64,000 nucleotides of DNA from Hymenopus coronatus (GCA_030762935.1 CM060895.1:41778001-41842000); one strand, 5' to 3'. Positions 12,060 through 24,525 are shown, counted from the first letter of the stretch. Notes: a model not told the origin generated them from the sequence alone. A program made the numbers and translations.

Positions 12060-12215
12060 GTCATCTCCAAGAATTATATTACCGTCCAACTGGTGGAAGA
12101 AGTGTAGAAAGACCCAAAAAGCGATGGAGAGATCAGCTATAATCTGTGGAGGCAGATCGTATCTTAAAGTTCAAGCATGTACTTCATGATAATAATTATG
12201 ATTATGATGATGAAC
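12060..12215 (+). pseudogene. 3' end of a non-LTR retrotransposon RT ORF
   Basis: The plus strand reads YRPTGGRSVERPKKRWRDQL then stop, the usual arginine-rich C-terminal tail of RTE-like RT ORFs. It is followed by an ATGATGATGA-type 3' end. Confidence 0.6.
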
Positions 12216-12412
12216 CCTTCATTAAGAATGAAAGGTGCTGAGAGAGAAGAAGAAACTGAACTTAGAACGTATTATTTCACAAGCCATTTCTCAGCCAATT
12301 TAATTTACGTATATTCCGCTTTTATTGCCTAAAAGAAAACAGTTTTCCCTTGCTAGGTTGACGGAAATGTCTTTAAGCACAATTGACTGACGTGCATTAA
12401 TGCATAGAGTGA

Positions 12413-12560
12413 TACCAGATATCCCAACTGCTCCATATTTAAGAGTGACACCCCTTCGTGACATAAAAGAGTTGCAGAACTCAAAAGGGTTATTTCAAGT
12501 TAAAACTGATCTGACATGATATGGGAAACTGACACGAGTGATCGTTTTATCCCTCTCAAT
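12413..12560 (+). mobile_element. long-TIR MITE, one arm plus core (copy 1)
   Basis: It starts TACCAGATATCCCAACTG and contains CACCCCTTCGTGACATAAAA and GAGTTGCAGAACTCAA, matching both arms of the element at 16698-16927. The core (GGGAAACTGACACGAGTGAT) matches the inverted core of that copy. The second arm is not clear. Confidence 0.6.
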
Positions 12561-13440
12561 GAGCCCGACCCGCTCAGTAACAGCAGTTCTTGGGTGTGCT
12601 TCATGAAGTTCAATACAAAAAACCTCTGAACATCTTTTGTATTTGCTGTATTAATTATAAATTGTTGGCTTAGATGGAGTTTCTTTGGCAAATGCATTTT
12701 TAGCCACTCTTCACATTGTTTAGACGAGATTTAAAATTGCAAAAATATATCCCAGGAAATGTTTTCTAATCAAATTCACTTTTGGTAGAACACAAAATCT
12801 TTAAATCAGATAACTGACAAGTTATGAGAACAAAATGTAACAAAATATACGACAATCAACTCGTAAAACATAAGACAGCAGCTGTCAGATATAAGCAAAT
12901 TTAATTTATTTTTAGAAACATGGCATTTTGGATATTTTCAGTGTCTGCTTGAGTATTCCATTTCCAATATAAGCCGCTGTTTCCCATATTGATAAGTCCG
13001 CTCGACTGATATCCCGTTTTCGTTCGTTTTCCTATATTATCAATATATCCACATTGCCATTTCCTGTAATTTTGACACGATAAGGGATGTATGCAATAGA
13101 AGAACACATAATGATCTGCACATCATATCTATAAGGACAATTGAAAATTGTTTATATATCTATAAAAGGCTATAAAATAAATGAGATTAAAATAAGCGTT
13201 TAGATGCTAGAGGTACATTTCAAGATATTATGTTTCAATACGTTGAGGCTTTCTCAGTTGTTTTCTTTTACGTGTAATTAGTAGAGCTGGGCCCGGGGTC
13301 ATGAAAGTGCCGGGTTGAGGCTCGAAGCACACAGAGTATAACTATGACGTGACAGAGTATGCGGGTCTCTACAGCCCGTTTCGAAACGTTTTATACTATC
13401 TAGCACTGCTCACTACCTGACCTCTTTCAATTCCTGCTGG
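12561..13440. other. gene-free stretch
   Basis: No coding gene was recognised. A GC-richer patch at 13283-13420 (GAGCTGGGCCCGGGGTC ... AGCACTGCTCAC) may be a short DNA-transposon remnant, unproven. Confidence 0.35.
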
Positions 13441-13470
13441 TATGATGATGATGATGATGATGATGATGAT
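13441..13470. repeat. (ATG)n microsatellite
   Basis: Uninterrupted trinucleotide run ATGATG over about 30 bases. Confidence 0.95.
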
Positions 13471-13576
13471 TAGCGACTAAGTCGCTCAACATTTCGGTCA
13501 TTAGCGTCCTTTCCTGCTAGTAGATGAACCAGTGATAACTGAAAGAGAACGCAGATTGAAAAATGTCGAAAATATG

Positions 13577-13604
13577 AAAAAAAAAAAAAAAAAAAAAAAA
13601 AAAA
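13577..13604. repeat. poly(A) run of 28
   Basis: Homopolymer A. The phenylalanine-rich open frames on the opposite strand are artefacts of it. Confidence 0.95.
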
Positions 13605-15219
13605 TGTGGATGATACAAATGATACAAACATATGCTCCAGATTTTGTCTCCCCCACTTGTTCATTGTAATAATTGAATAGGGTTTGTAAACAGGTTAAGC
13701 AGCTATTAAACACATGTGATTCGATCTAATGCAGAAACTGCAATCCATTTTCTCGGAGTTCGGCTAACTGTGTGTTGAGTGATGCGATTCAAAGATTTAA
13801 AAAAATACCAGTTCATTTTTTATTGGAAAATTGGAATCAAGATGGCGTGATTGTTTAAGCTGGTATATTGCTACTTAAGTTGTAAGTGTCCTAGAATCTA
13901 TGGGTGATTTGCTTTATTGTTATTTGTGAAGGTTGAATTTTCTTTGTTCTTATAAGGTAATGGTCAGTCCGTTTTGCGAGTACCTACTCAATTCTTTCTC
14001 AGAATCCTGTATGCACGAAAATAAGTGGAATATAAGGTATGGTAGCCTATTGCGTCTGGTAAAGCTTCCGAAGGAAGCAATAAGGCGAAGGAACACGAAT
14101 GGTGACCAATCCTGTAAACTGCAAGTTCAGTGCAGCGTGGTCCCAAATTCCCTAATTTAACATCTCGGGCCCTCGCTCGATATTACCCTCAAGGATAGAA
14201 TTGGGTAGAATATTATACACCAGAGAAGGCACAGTTTTCTCCTCAAATCACATCAAACCAACATATACATGCACATCATCGTCGCCGCGCCTGACCCTGT
14301 AGCGCTCAAGGATGAGAAAGGTAATGGATAAAAATTCCACTTCAACATTTCTGGGAATACCGCAGGAAACGTTGCTCCCATAGAAATCGAATTCTGAACC
14401 GTACAAATGCAGCCATTTTGATTAGTCACTTTGGTGTTAATGTAAGGGAGGAAATGTCGAGTTGGGTACTGGATGAAGTTTTAAAAAACTTCGATTTTCC
14501 TTACATTACTCTTTCCTTTTTCTGTATTTTCTTTTTGTTTTGTTAAAATCTGCTGAGATCATTTTGGAAAATCTAATAAAGTAGACTTTTCTCCACATGG
14601 CACTGAAAATATTGAAACATTACAGTACATAATAATAGAGGCAATGTTGAATAAACAGTCATGTCTGTTTTTTGCAGAGTACGTGGCATGTCGTTTTTAT
14701 CGTGTATTAACACGTCATTTCTCTGTCAATGTGGCAGCGCTTGCTTGCTTATTAATGCTTGCATATATGAAGTAATAAATGTTATCCACCATAAAACAAC
14801 CGCATTCACTCACTGCACGGTAGTGTATAATCAGTTCAACAAAACATCTCTCACACGGAAAACAGAGACACAAGCACGCAAATATACTTTCCATGAAATA
14901 CGCTCTTGTTTATTACTCGTAGCAAGAAAACATATATTCTTAAAAATCGGTATAACTACACACTATGCTATTACTCAATGGTTTGGGGAACAATGCTCGA
15001 CTTTAATTCATACAAATTGCTGACGTATTATCATGAAAGTGCTAAAATAGTTACTTATTGTAGTTGTAATACACAAGTATTGTTCTAATATTCCTAAGGA
15101 ATACAACAATATGCTCAGCTTGGGAAATGGAGTGCCAAACTAAAGGCCACGAAGACGTAAATAAATGTTAAAGGTTCAGCTAGTCCTCTTTGGTGGCAGA
15201 CAGTTTGGTTACAATATAC

Positions 15220-15220
<1 letters not shown>
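13605..15220. other. gene-free stretch with SINE scraps
   Basis: No gene was recognised; the open frames (up to 120 aa) have no known motif. A degenerate reverse tRNA-like segment lies near 14350-14405 (AATCGAATTCTGAACCG). Confidence 0.4.

Positions 15221-15269
<49 letters not shown>
15221..15269. repeat. (TA)n microsatellite
   Basis: TA dinucleotide run of about 49 bases. It creates spurious Ile-Tyr-repeat open frames on both strands. Confidence 0.95.
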
Positions 15270-15271
<2 letters not shown>

Positions 15272-15498
15272 AGAAATTCTTTGTTTAAATGCTAAGGTCT
15301 CTGAAATTGGAGGAGAGCATAGACCATATGGGCCAAAAAAAGATAGGAAATAAGCGGTTAAAAAGACAAATGAAAAATTATAATTAAAGATATAATATAT
15401 TATACCTGCTTTGAGTTTACCTGTCTCAGGGACCATAAAAGTCGCAAGTTAGAGGCAGGAGTTAGAAAACAATAGAGACAAGGGTTTTCAACGTATCC

Positions 15499-15534
15499 CT
15501 TTCTCTCTCTCTCTCTGTCTCTCTCTCTCTCTCT
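15499..15534. repeat. (CT)n microsatellite
   Basis: CT dinucleotide run with one interruption. Confidence 0.9.
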
Positions 15535-16697
15535 TAAGAATAAGACGAGTGAATCCAAATGGGGTATAATCAACTATTGAAGGTGCTCAAAATCATTGTT
15601 TCCATTACGACCATTTTGTGCCACGCCTGGTTATGTGATGTCAAAGTGTTGAGTTTCTGTGGACATCCACAGGGGTGTTTGTTAGGAAGCAGATTGTTTT
15701 TCGCTTAATTGTCTCTCCAATCTTAGAAACATGCTGTGATCTGAGTGACGCTTGTTGGAGTAGCGTTGTTTTTGGAGCTGGTAATCTTCTCTTGTATTCC
15801 TTTGGGCTTCCTAGTAGATGAGAGGCATCTTGTATATTTATATACATATATACCTAGATCGCCATTGCTAATTCCCACTAAGCAACAGCCACACAAATGA
15901 ATGTTATAGTGCATAAAACTGCTAATCACAATAATATAAGCGGCTGTAAATATGCTAAAGAACTGCTGTGCACGATGGTAAACAACTTTTAAATAATAAA
16001 TGTGACTCTACTGCTTGTCACGTAGCCTGCGGTTTGTTTATCTAGAGTCATCCCTCGTCCTGCTTCGGAGTCTCTAGCCGTAAAAAAATTGTCTGAATTT
16101 GGATTTATAAAACAGAATATTATCACATGGTACACATGTATTTATATAGATAAATACATTTTTTTTAATAACATGCACATAATGTTTTATTGAGAACTTG
16201 CAGGTAAGTATACAGTACAAGTCTTTACAGAAACAGCTATAGTAACCACCTTGTTTTGATGTCATTCAATCCATTGTATACCAGAACTGCATACCAAAAC
16301 AATGAAACAGTTCACTGTATATTGCATGAATAATTGTACGAATAACTACTAAATGCACGAACTTACAGATATGATAATCAAGATTACTCTCAGGATTAGT
16401 CGCTTGTTAACCATTGGATTATAAACATTATTAGTATAAATTTAAGCGTCATCATAATATTTAACGTATGAGAACAACCAGAGAGAATAGAGAATGACGA
16501 CACAATTCCAAACGAATTATTAACACTTTTCACTGCTAATCATGTATTCAGCACCTGCCCTCTTGTCATTGTACAATAACTGCCAAAATTAACCTAATTC
16601 AACCCCTACCTTCGTAATCCTTACAATATAGTAGGAATACAAAAGAACACAAAGGTCAGCGACTCACGAGTCAGTAATTATGGGAAAACTGTACAAC
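15535..16697. other. AT-rich gene-free stretch
   Basis: Nothing recognisable was seen on either strand. Confidence 0.4.
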
Positions 16698-16927
16698 ATA
16701 CCGGGTGGCCCAACTGACCCGTATTTAGCGTATACAGATATCCCTTTGAGCATTAAAAGAGTTGCAGAACTCAACAGGACTATTTCAGGTATAAAACGAA
16801 GATCGCTCAATCAGTTCCCCACTTTCCAGTTTCAGTTTGAAATAGCCCCGTTGAGTTCTCAACTCTTTTAAAGCGCACGAAGGGATATCTGCACACTTCA
16901 AAACTGGGCAGTTGAGCCATCTGGTAG
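16698..16927. mobile_element. long-TIR MITE (copy 2), both arms present
   Basis: The arms are about 90 bp. The left arm starts TACCGGGTGGCCCAACTG and includes CAGATATCCCTTTGAGCATT and AAAAGAGTTGCAGAACTCAA. The right arm is its imperfect inverse complement, ending CAGTTGAGCCATCTGGTA. The core is about 40-50 bp, and the whole could fold as a long hairpin. No transposase is present. The superfamily is not assigned. Confidence 0.8.
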
Positions 16928-17765
16928 AAGCGAAGAGATCAACAGTGGAGGATATTTGCAATATTTCTGTAGAAAACGTATGCCTCTTAAGTAACAAAGG
17001 TATTAGTATAATAGGAAATTATTAATTTAATTCTACAATTAATACGTTTCATTAAAACTATGCCTTTGTTGTATCATTTTCATTTTGTCGCCTTTAATTG
17101 TATATGCCTTTATGTAAACTCGTCACAACAGAGCACGAACCATACACTTTGTCAATTTAATTAGAATTTTGGATTATGGTATTCAATGCATTTCTTATCA
17201 CAGAGCTTAGATAGAAAAGAATGTCTGAACCGAATGTATCAAAACACGCACGCACACACACAAATGTGTCCTTGGCAAATTCATGTGTCCTTATAGACAA
17301 TAGTATTCTTTTAATATGATTCTATAAACATTACACGATTCACGATGCATATTGCCTGGGATTGATTTGAAATTAAACAATGATAGACTAATAATTAATT
17401 AATTTTTTTCCTCATTAGCCGTGGGCAGGCCAAAAATTGGAAAGGTAGTCAGGTTCATAGCCGAATGTGGACTACGGATCTCTCGATTAATTGCATAAAA
17501 CGTACGTGTGCAAATAGCATTCACGTGTTCAGCTGTGATAACATGAAGGGCTCTTGCAAACGAAATAAATCACTAAACAGTAATATAGTATGCACCAAAA
17601 ACTATTCAACCTTTGAAAAAAAAACATGAATATTGTATTTTAATTAACTTTACATGTTTTTCTGAGCAAGCTTTTGACTCTTTATGATTACCCAATTACA
17701 TACAATTATATAGGTAACATTTAATCATATGGGGAAGATTTTTCAGGCTATAGCATGTAATGTAT

Positions 17766-17794
<29 letters not shown>
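16928..17794. other. gene-free stretch with (AAT)n tract
   Basis: A short (AAT)n run lies at about 17770-17797. Nothing coding was seen. Confidence 0.45.
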
Positions 17795-17797
<3 letters not shown>

Positions 17798-18031
17798 CAA
17801 TTGCAAATATCTTAGGCATATAGTATTTTAATCAAAATCTTTAAAGTGATATTTGAGAAAATTAAAAATAACGAAAATATTTCTAGGTAAATGATTAGTT
17901 TGGGAGGGCAGGTTTTCCTGGAAAGTTTCATTCACATCTTTAGGAGGTGCTGAACTTGCTTTTTCGTATTCGAGAAATGCTGTTTTCTGCCTTCACTTCT
18001 CTTTGCCCTCCCCCTCTCTCTATCTCTGGCA

Positions 18032-18079
<48 letters not shown>

Positions 18080-18170
18080 TTACACACATCCTCTCGATAT
18101 TGAATTTTTGGATAGGATACAATAATTTCACTTCTACCTACTAAAGGTAGTAAAGAGAGTAATAAAAGAG
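17798..18170 (+). repeat. family R dispersed repeat, copy D (diverged, with CA expansion)
   Basis: It contains ATTTTAATCAAAATC, TTGAGAAAATTAAAAAT, TTAGTTTGGGAGGGCAG, GATATTGAATTTTTGGATAG and TAGTAAAGAGAGTAATAAAA in the family order. The segment that is CA-rich in other copies is a pure (CA)n run here at 18032-18074. Confidence 0.7.
18032..18074. repeat. (CA)n microsatellite within family R copy D
   Basis: Uninterrupted CA run at the position of the short CACA-rich segment of other family R copies. Confidence 0.95.
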
Positions 18171-18356
18171 TATATTTCCACGTTAAATGTTTTGGATGGA
18201 TTTAGAGGAAAATTTTCATTAATCCGTTTTCGTTGATGTAATGAATGAAGCCATTGCATAAGCAAATCAAATATTTATATATTTCATTTTTAAAAATATG
18301 GTATAAGTTTATCAAATTTCGTACTGGAAGACAAAATGGGAATAATTAAACGAGCA

Positions 18357-18720
18357 GGAGAATATAAATCTCCGTGGCACAGCTCACTAAGAGCCTTGGC
18401 CTACCCCCCGGCCACTGCATCCCCATCTCGGTCCATTACAGGCGTCATGAATGGGATGTAGTATTGGGCGGGGGGGTGAGACGTGGTCAGCGCTTCGGTC
18501 CCCCCGGCCAGTTAATGCGGTCTTCACGACCTAGAGCCGCTACTTCTTCATCAAGTAGCTCCTCAATTGAAGCCCCAGGGACCTCACGAGGCTGAGTGCA
18601 CCCCGGTCCAGGACTCCCAGCGGGGGAAAAATCCCCATGCCGTACTGAGAATCGAATTCAGGTCTCTCGCTTGGCAGCAACGCTACCACCGCGCTAAGGA
18701 GACGACCGGAGAATATAAAT
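18357..18720 (-). mobile_element. full-length SINE (family S4) with 13-bp target duplication
   Basis: The insert at 18370-18707 is flanked by identical GGAGAATATAAAT (18357-18369 and 18708-18720). On the reverse strand it opens GTCGTCTCCTTAGCGCGGTG (A-box type), has GAATTCGATTCTCAGTAC as B-box region, then GGTGCACTCAGCCTCGTGAG, and ends GTGAGCTGTGCCACGGAG. A second copy in the opposite orientation lies at 35721-36020. Open frames inside it are repeat-derived. Confidence 0.9.
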
Positions 18721-18815
18721 AATACCTATGAATAAACATTGCACAAGATGGGAAACAAGAGAAGCAAACAAGATCAAAAATAAACTCAGGAAAGTATGCT
18801 ATACTTTTTGGGGGG

Positions 18816-19050
18816 GTAGTGTTTAACGCCCGGTTTTACTACTTGTGGCACCGCAGGCGATGCCACTGGTGATACATGGAATGAAGATGGAGCACCGGTG
18901 GAATGTGATGGCGGGGGAAACCGGAGGACCCGGAGAAATCCCGCCCCTGCGTCGCTTTGGCCACCACAAATCTCACATGCGGTCGCTTGGCATCGAATCC
19001 GGACCGGTGGTGACAGGCGAATGGTCTAACCACTCGGCCACGCCGCGGCC
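18816..19050 (-). mobile_element. SINE family S3, near complete
   Basis: Reverse strand: GCGGCGTGGCCGAGTGGTTA head, GTCCGGATTCGATGCC as B-box, AGCGACCGCATGTGAGATTT, CATTCCACCGGTGCTCCATC and a tail GGGCGTTAAACACTACCC. It matches 29585-29815 along its length. Confidence 0.85.
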
Positions 19051-19144
19051 TTATATATCAGCTTTGAAAGGTATATTATAGGATAAACAGGTTTCAAAAG
19101 AAACTAAAACTACTGATTTTAAAACAATAGAAGTATTACATTTT

Positions 19145-19455
19145 ATAGCTCCAACATGTGGACTCTGAACTATCAGTTAAAAAGAAAACTATTGGCAACA
19201 GAAATGGATTACTGGGGGAAATCTGCTAGGATATCTAGAAGAGAAGAACTTAGAAATTATATAAAAGAAATTGAATTTTAGATGTTATTCAACAGATAAA
19301 ATTAGAATGCTAAAAGATGGACAACTACCCAAAGAATAATGAAGCGGATGCCACAAGGAAGGAGGAGAAATGGAAGACCGTATATCACGTGGATTCAAGG
19401 AATTAGAGGGGCAATGATAGACTAAGAAATTGAGGAACACCTATGGTCAAGTAGG
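19145..19455 (+). pseudogene. RT C-terminal fragment of a non-LTR retrotransposon
   Basis: The plus strand reads MWTLNYQLKRKLLATEMDYW, RKSARISRREELRNYI and, after a stop and frameshift, IMKRMPQGRRRNGRPYITWI followed by QGIRGAMID and EWIKI. This is the post-catalytic region and GRP tail typical of RTE-like ORF2. It is a different sequence from the 8187-8866 insertion. Confidence 0.75.
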
Positions 19456-20169
19456 CAAGAATGGATAAAAATTATAAGTTGTAAAATACTGTAGTCTTGT
19501 TTGCCGGAAAAAGTGTTTGTACACAGTAAAACCAGAAATATGCATGTTATTCGCTTAACAGTCAAACTGCGGTCTATCTGCGGTCCAAATCCTGCTTCTC
19601 TCAAATTAATCCATAAATCCTAAATAGGTTCTGAGGTACATCATGACATTTTAGATTCTAAAGCATATATTGATTCTTAAAGGATTCGACATCATAAAAC
19701 TGCCAACATAGGCTGAGGGATCAAACTAAATCAGTTATTAGTAGTTACCAAAGTAGGATTGAAACTGGGAGCCTTGACAAATTTAAACCCCTGTAACAAC
19801 TCTCCTGTGTTTCTATCAGTTTGTAATTGCCAATAAATTGCCTATGCTTACTGGGCTAGATTGCTACGCAGTAACGCGCGAGACTCTACAGGCGTTTTAG
19901 AACAATTACAGAACTTTTGAAAGATGTGTAAACTTCCCAGCTCTGCATCTCTGGATAGAAGCAGATGCTAGAGTCGGTTATTATAAATGTAAAGGAATTG
20001 ACAACTTAAACTCAATTTGTTATGGATATCTTAACTTTTCTGGAGACAGTTAACTGGATAACATTTTTAATATAATTGCGGCCTTCCGAGCAAAATGATA
20101 TCCAAGAAGGCAATAAAAACAAAATTGTCTGTATCTTACCTGTAGCGCAATGAAAGGAAAAAAGGAATT

Positions 20170-20520
20170 GGACCAAAGACCTTTATGAACTACAATGGTT
20201 CACAGATGCATCGAGGACTAATCTATTTATTGGCGCAGGAATCTTTGCCATTGGTATTGGTCTATATTCCAGGCAGTAGCATAGCTATTTTAGTTAGCAC
20301 ATGGGAAAGTATGCGGGTTATGCCAATTGGCACCTTATTACACTTTCAGAAAGTCGAGCTAGCCTTGAAAGCATTAACAGAGAATGAAATCAAATAAAAA
20401 CTTGGTCTGGGAGTGCCGAGAGTTCCTCATGAATCCGGCTCAACACAACATTGTGTCACTTTTTTGTGCCGGGATTCAAGATAATGATTATTTGGCTTAA
20501 AAGGATCACTTGCCCCACAA
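20170..20520 (+). pseudogene. RNase H-like fragment of a retrotransposon (Jockey-like)
   Basis: With frameshifts the plus strand reads LQWFTDASRTNLFIGAGIFA, SESRASLESINRE, then WECRESLMNPAQHNIVSLF. FTDAS resembles the F/Y-T-D-G-S active-site motif, and SESRASLES resembles the S-D-S-x-A-S-L-x-x-L motif of RNase H domains of non-LTR elements. Decayed. Confidence 0.6.
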
Positions 20521-22949
20521 ATCACCGAAAGAATCCACTTTCGGATTATTCTATGAATATTTTCGAGGTGTTATAGGTGCATAAGAAGTATTTGGAGTTA
20601 GTTGCAGGATACAGGCACATAAAAATAACAATCCCGCATTTAAAAAAGGCTGGAGTCGTGTACCTCTTTCTGTGTCATATTCCCTCACAGGACGGTGGAC
20701 CCGGTTAATGCAATGGACTTCGTTATAAGATGTGTGAAGAAGTTGAGATGCAAAAAAGGCAGATGAAATGGCGAATCGTTTGCATAGAGACTGCGAATCG
20801 TCTGCGAGTCAAAATCCACCTCAACCAAAGGTGTATGGAATTGCATGAACTTAACAAGGTCTCAGTAAATAAAGCTAGCTCCCGTTACAAAGGATGCAGG
20901 CATTCTGAGAGACTATAAAACAAAAAGTAATGGTCGTAGTCTGGATGGGGATGGAATTTTGCTGTCTTTAGGGTACCTGACAGAGTCCGAGGCTACTGAA
21001 CCGGGTCTGGTCGCCTTCTTGAGCCCTTCGCTTCACCCCTTCTTCTAGAGGTTTCAAGAAGCAAAAGGCAACATTAGGTTTAAGTGCCGAAATATTCGTC
21101 CACTTTCTGATAACTATAACAAACAATATCTCATCTTCCTTGTCTCCTGATTGAGCAGGAAAACATGATGTTTGTCAGATCTGTCATTATTTACTCGTTT
21201 TTTTTTAATTTAAATTTGAAGAATTTGTTAAATTCTATCAGTGACCTTTTCTCGCAAGAGAAGAAGTGATTTTTATAATGAGGATTTACTTTTAGTTTTT
21301 TTATGCGTTTATTTGCTACATTGTTCGGAATAGTTTGATAGATTCGTCTATATCTGGTTTTTGCCGCGGGTTGTTTTATTTACACAGGATTTTATATCTA
21401 TTTTGGCTATTATTTTATTTATGATTAATTTTATATTGATTTTTATCTCCTGACCTTTGCCACGATTTGTTTTATAGGGGCTCTAATGACATAGAAGTTG
21501 AACGCCCTTAAACACCAATCATCATCATAATCATCATGCACCGTCGTCTTGTAAGTAAGAAGACATGCTAAATAAATGCAATATGGCTTTGAATATTTAT
21601 CCTTATATGGATACTTAGCTAATGTAATAAAGCATCATTTCAAAACATGTTTACATTTCACAGGTTTAATTGAGATATTATCTGTTCATATTTTACATAT
21701 TACGCCAATATAGGAAAGGCGTTTATTTATGACAAACAGATGATACATTAATTATCCAAACGGATTTGTTAGCGATATTTGCACAAGTTTACAGCTCTTA
21801 TGAAAATACAGCATTGCGGCGATATATCTATTAATGCACGAAGCGTGCAATGTAATCGCATGTCAGGCCATGAATAAATCATGTAATTTTGTTGGAAATA
21901 GTAGCTGGCTTGCTATTCTTTTGCACCACCACGTCGCAACGCGTCGTTTCGAGATTTCTTTTAAAATTGTTATACGTCGTTTCTTTGCCCCTACAAGTTT
22001 GCGGTGAGCTCGTTTTCCAAAGTCTTTATGTATATTGAGTTTCAAATGAGGTTACACATGTAAAATACATAATAATTTCATTTCAGCCTTGAGATACTAC
22101 ACCCTAAGAAAAGTATTCCAATGAATAAAAAAGATAAGTTGAACACCAACTAAAAAGCTTGTGGTCATATTATATGCACTCGTTCAAAAGAAAATTACGG
22201 TGCTCTTATAATTCTGGAAGTTGGAAAGTCGCTGCTCCTTTCGTTTTCTTATTTCATAATAACGATGACTGTAGTGCACTTGAGCGATCTTCCAATGTTT
22301 TCTTGTAGTCAAATAAGTTTCTTTTAGATGTTATAGAAAAAACACAGAAAGAAGCTTAGGTAACCAATAGAACAGGAACTTACCAAAGATTTAATAATAT
22401 TTTCTTGCACTTGTTTTACAAAACTCCAATGCCTTCTTAAGAGTATGCGATATGCATCAAATTTGGTATACAATTTAAAATGAAAATTATACCTCTTTGG
22501 TATATGCTCGTAGCAGACGTGTTTTGTAAATAAATGAATTATGGTGCACCCGAATGCGAATGAAAATAATTATACTTCATTTTTTTTTGTATATTTGCAT
22601 ATAGATTTCACCTCTGTAGGCACTTAACGATCTATTTCACACATTCTTTGTAACACAATTCATGTGCACGCGGTTCAGTCGGTTGATAGTATACGTTGTT
22701 TATATATTTTTATGTATATCATTACATTTGATAAAGTAGGGATAATAACTAATTTATTATATTTCTATCCATAGACAATGTTCCAAACTTCAATTTTGAC
22801 ACATAAATATGAAATTAGGCCCAAAAATAAGTGCAATAGAGGCAATTGGGGCATACAATCGGAAGAAGGTTGTCAAAAATGCCTTGTAAGTGTTCGTATT
22901 GGTTGTTTGTAGGCTAAGTCAGAAAAGAAAAGAGTAGTTTAGAGCAACT
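20521..22949. other. gene-free AT-rich stretch
   Basis: No gene was recognised on either strand. The small open frames have no motif I know. Confidence 0.4.
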
Positions 22950-23032
22950 CAATGTTGCGACCAGATTCGAACCGGTGCGATTTTCCACTCCGGTGCCGCC
23001 GTGACCGATGCTTCCAAACGCGCTATGGCTCC
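22950..23032 (-). repeat. tRNA-like SINE head
   Basis: Reverse strand: AGCCATAGCGCGTTTGGAAG as A-box region and ACCGGTTCGAATCTGGTC as B-box. The arms do not close into a convincing cloverleaf, and there is no discernible tail homologous to the other families here. Confidence 0.45.
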
Positions 23033-23736
23033 CCATTTGATTCATGTCTTCGAGGGTATCTCAAATACTCTGAAACGTCCTACATTAGATCCTAAGGCCT
23101 CTTGCACATGTGAGATTGACACAGGGTTGACAGCACATTAGCGAACGCAATCGACCGTACACATGTGAGCCTTGACGTTTTAATATCACCATGGTGGCCG
23201 AAAATATATATGTATATGGATTCCGGTATAAATGACGTAACAAAGGCAAGGACACTACTGGGTGCACCATAACTTGAGGGATAACTCTTTACCGTTCTTC
23301 AACCCCCATTGTTCTTATATTTCGAACACTCCATCTTCCAAATCGCTGACCTTTTCTGAACTTCATCATAAGCAAGTATCAAAGGTCTTGATTTCTATAG
23401 TGCCGAACACTACAAAAGTGGGTGTTTATCAGAGCACAACAATACAACTCTATATATCTCAAACGCACGATAGATGAGGAATTTCGAATAGAGCGCTTTC
23501 TGCCACAAAGAAAAAGAGTTTGGATGTGTACGCATAAAAGCCTAGGTGCTTCAGTATTGCGAGTTAGCAAACGATTACGTTACACGACCTTAAAACCAAG
23601 TATGTTTGGAAATGACTGTTCCAATTCAGATGCGATCATGAAACGCTTCTGAATTAAGTAGTTCGGGTACCAAAAGTTGACTATTTGACTCATATAGTAT
23701 AAGCACAATATGGATAATGATGTACAAATACGACTT

Positions 23737-23758
23737 ATATATATATATATATATATAT
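23737..23758. repeat. (TA)n microsatellite
   Basis: Short TA dinucleotide run. Confidence 0.9.
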
Positions 23759-23836
23759 CTACCATTAGCGGCTTGAATATATTGAAGAGATATAATAGTC
23801 ATCCCTTCTCTATGTTTGCGGCGAATAAGGTTTGTC

Positions 23837-23838
<2 letters not shown>

Positions 23839-23882
<44 letters not shown>
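23839..23882. repeat. (ATT)n microsatellite
   Basis: Trinucleotide run of about 14 units, directly preceding the minisatellite. Confidence 0.95.
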
Positions 23883-24215
23883 TCTGATTCTGAAAGTTTC
23901 AAAACGAAACGGCAGCTTTAAGATTTGGTCAAGCATAAAGCATTTAGTTTATTTGTTTTAAAAATAAAAGTTGTCATTCCAGAGGGTTTTATTTTATTTC
24001 TGATTGTGAGAGATTCAAAAACAAAATGGCAGCTTTAAGATTTGATCAAGTTTAATATTTTTAAAAGAAAAGTTGTCATTCCAGAGGGTTTTATTTTATT
24101 CTGATTGTGAGAGATTCAAAACAAAATGACAGCTTTAAGATTTGGTCACGCTTAATGCATTTAGTTAGTGTGTTTTTAAAATAAAAGTTGTTATTCCAGA
24201 GGGTGTTATTTTAAT
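23881..24215. repeat. three-unit minisatellite, period about 102-115 bp
   Basis: The block TTGTCATTCCAGAGGG recurs at 23971, 24073 and (one change) 24188. AGCTTTAAGATTTGGTCA and CTGATTGTGAGAGATTCAAA recur with the same spacing. The units differ by small deletions. Confidence 0.9.
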
Positions 24216-24525
24216 TCTCTGTCATACCTTTGTTTCTAAGGCTAACCATTGTTTCATAATTAGTAGTAATGGGACTGCGCTTTGAGGTTGCAATTTGTTT
24301 TCAAACAGGATGTAAGAAGAAATTACTTTATTGTGTACATTTTATAGTTAAAATATCATTATTTATATACATTTTATGTCGCGAAAGAGTTATCATAATT
24401 ATTACACCTAGCTTTGAGCTTAATCAGATACAAACTTCTGCTACACTGTTGAACATTTATTCGATATCTCAAAACATTTTGCTACCCACAACAATACCTT
24501 ATACATGGTCAGTGTTAGAAAGTCA

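Noticed and set aside
13283..13420. hAT-type element ends
   Set aside because: GAGCTGGGC-like start and AGCACTGCTCAC-like end do not form a matching inverted pair, and no 8-bp duplication was found.
14661..15023. 120-codon plus-strand open frame
   Set aside because: No recognisable domain, no splice or codon signal beyond chance in an AT-rich region.
23839..24215. CRISPR-like array of repeats
   Set aside because: Only three long (~110-bp) contiguous units without spacers, in a eukaryotic genome; it is a minisatellite.
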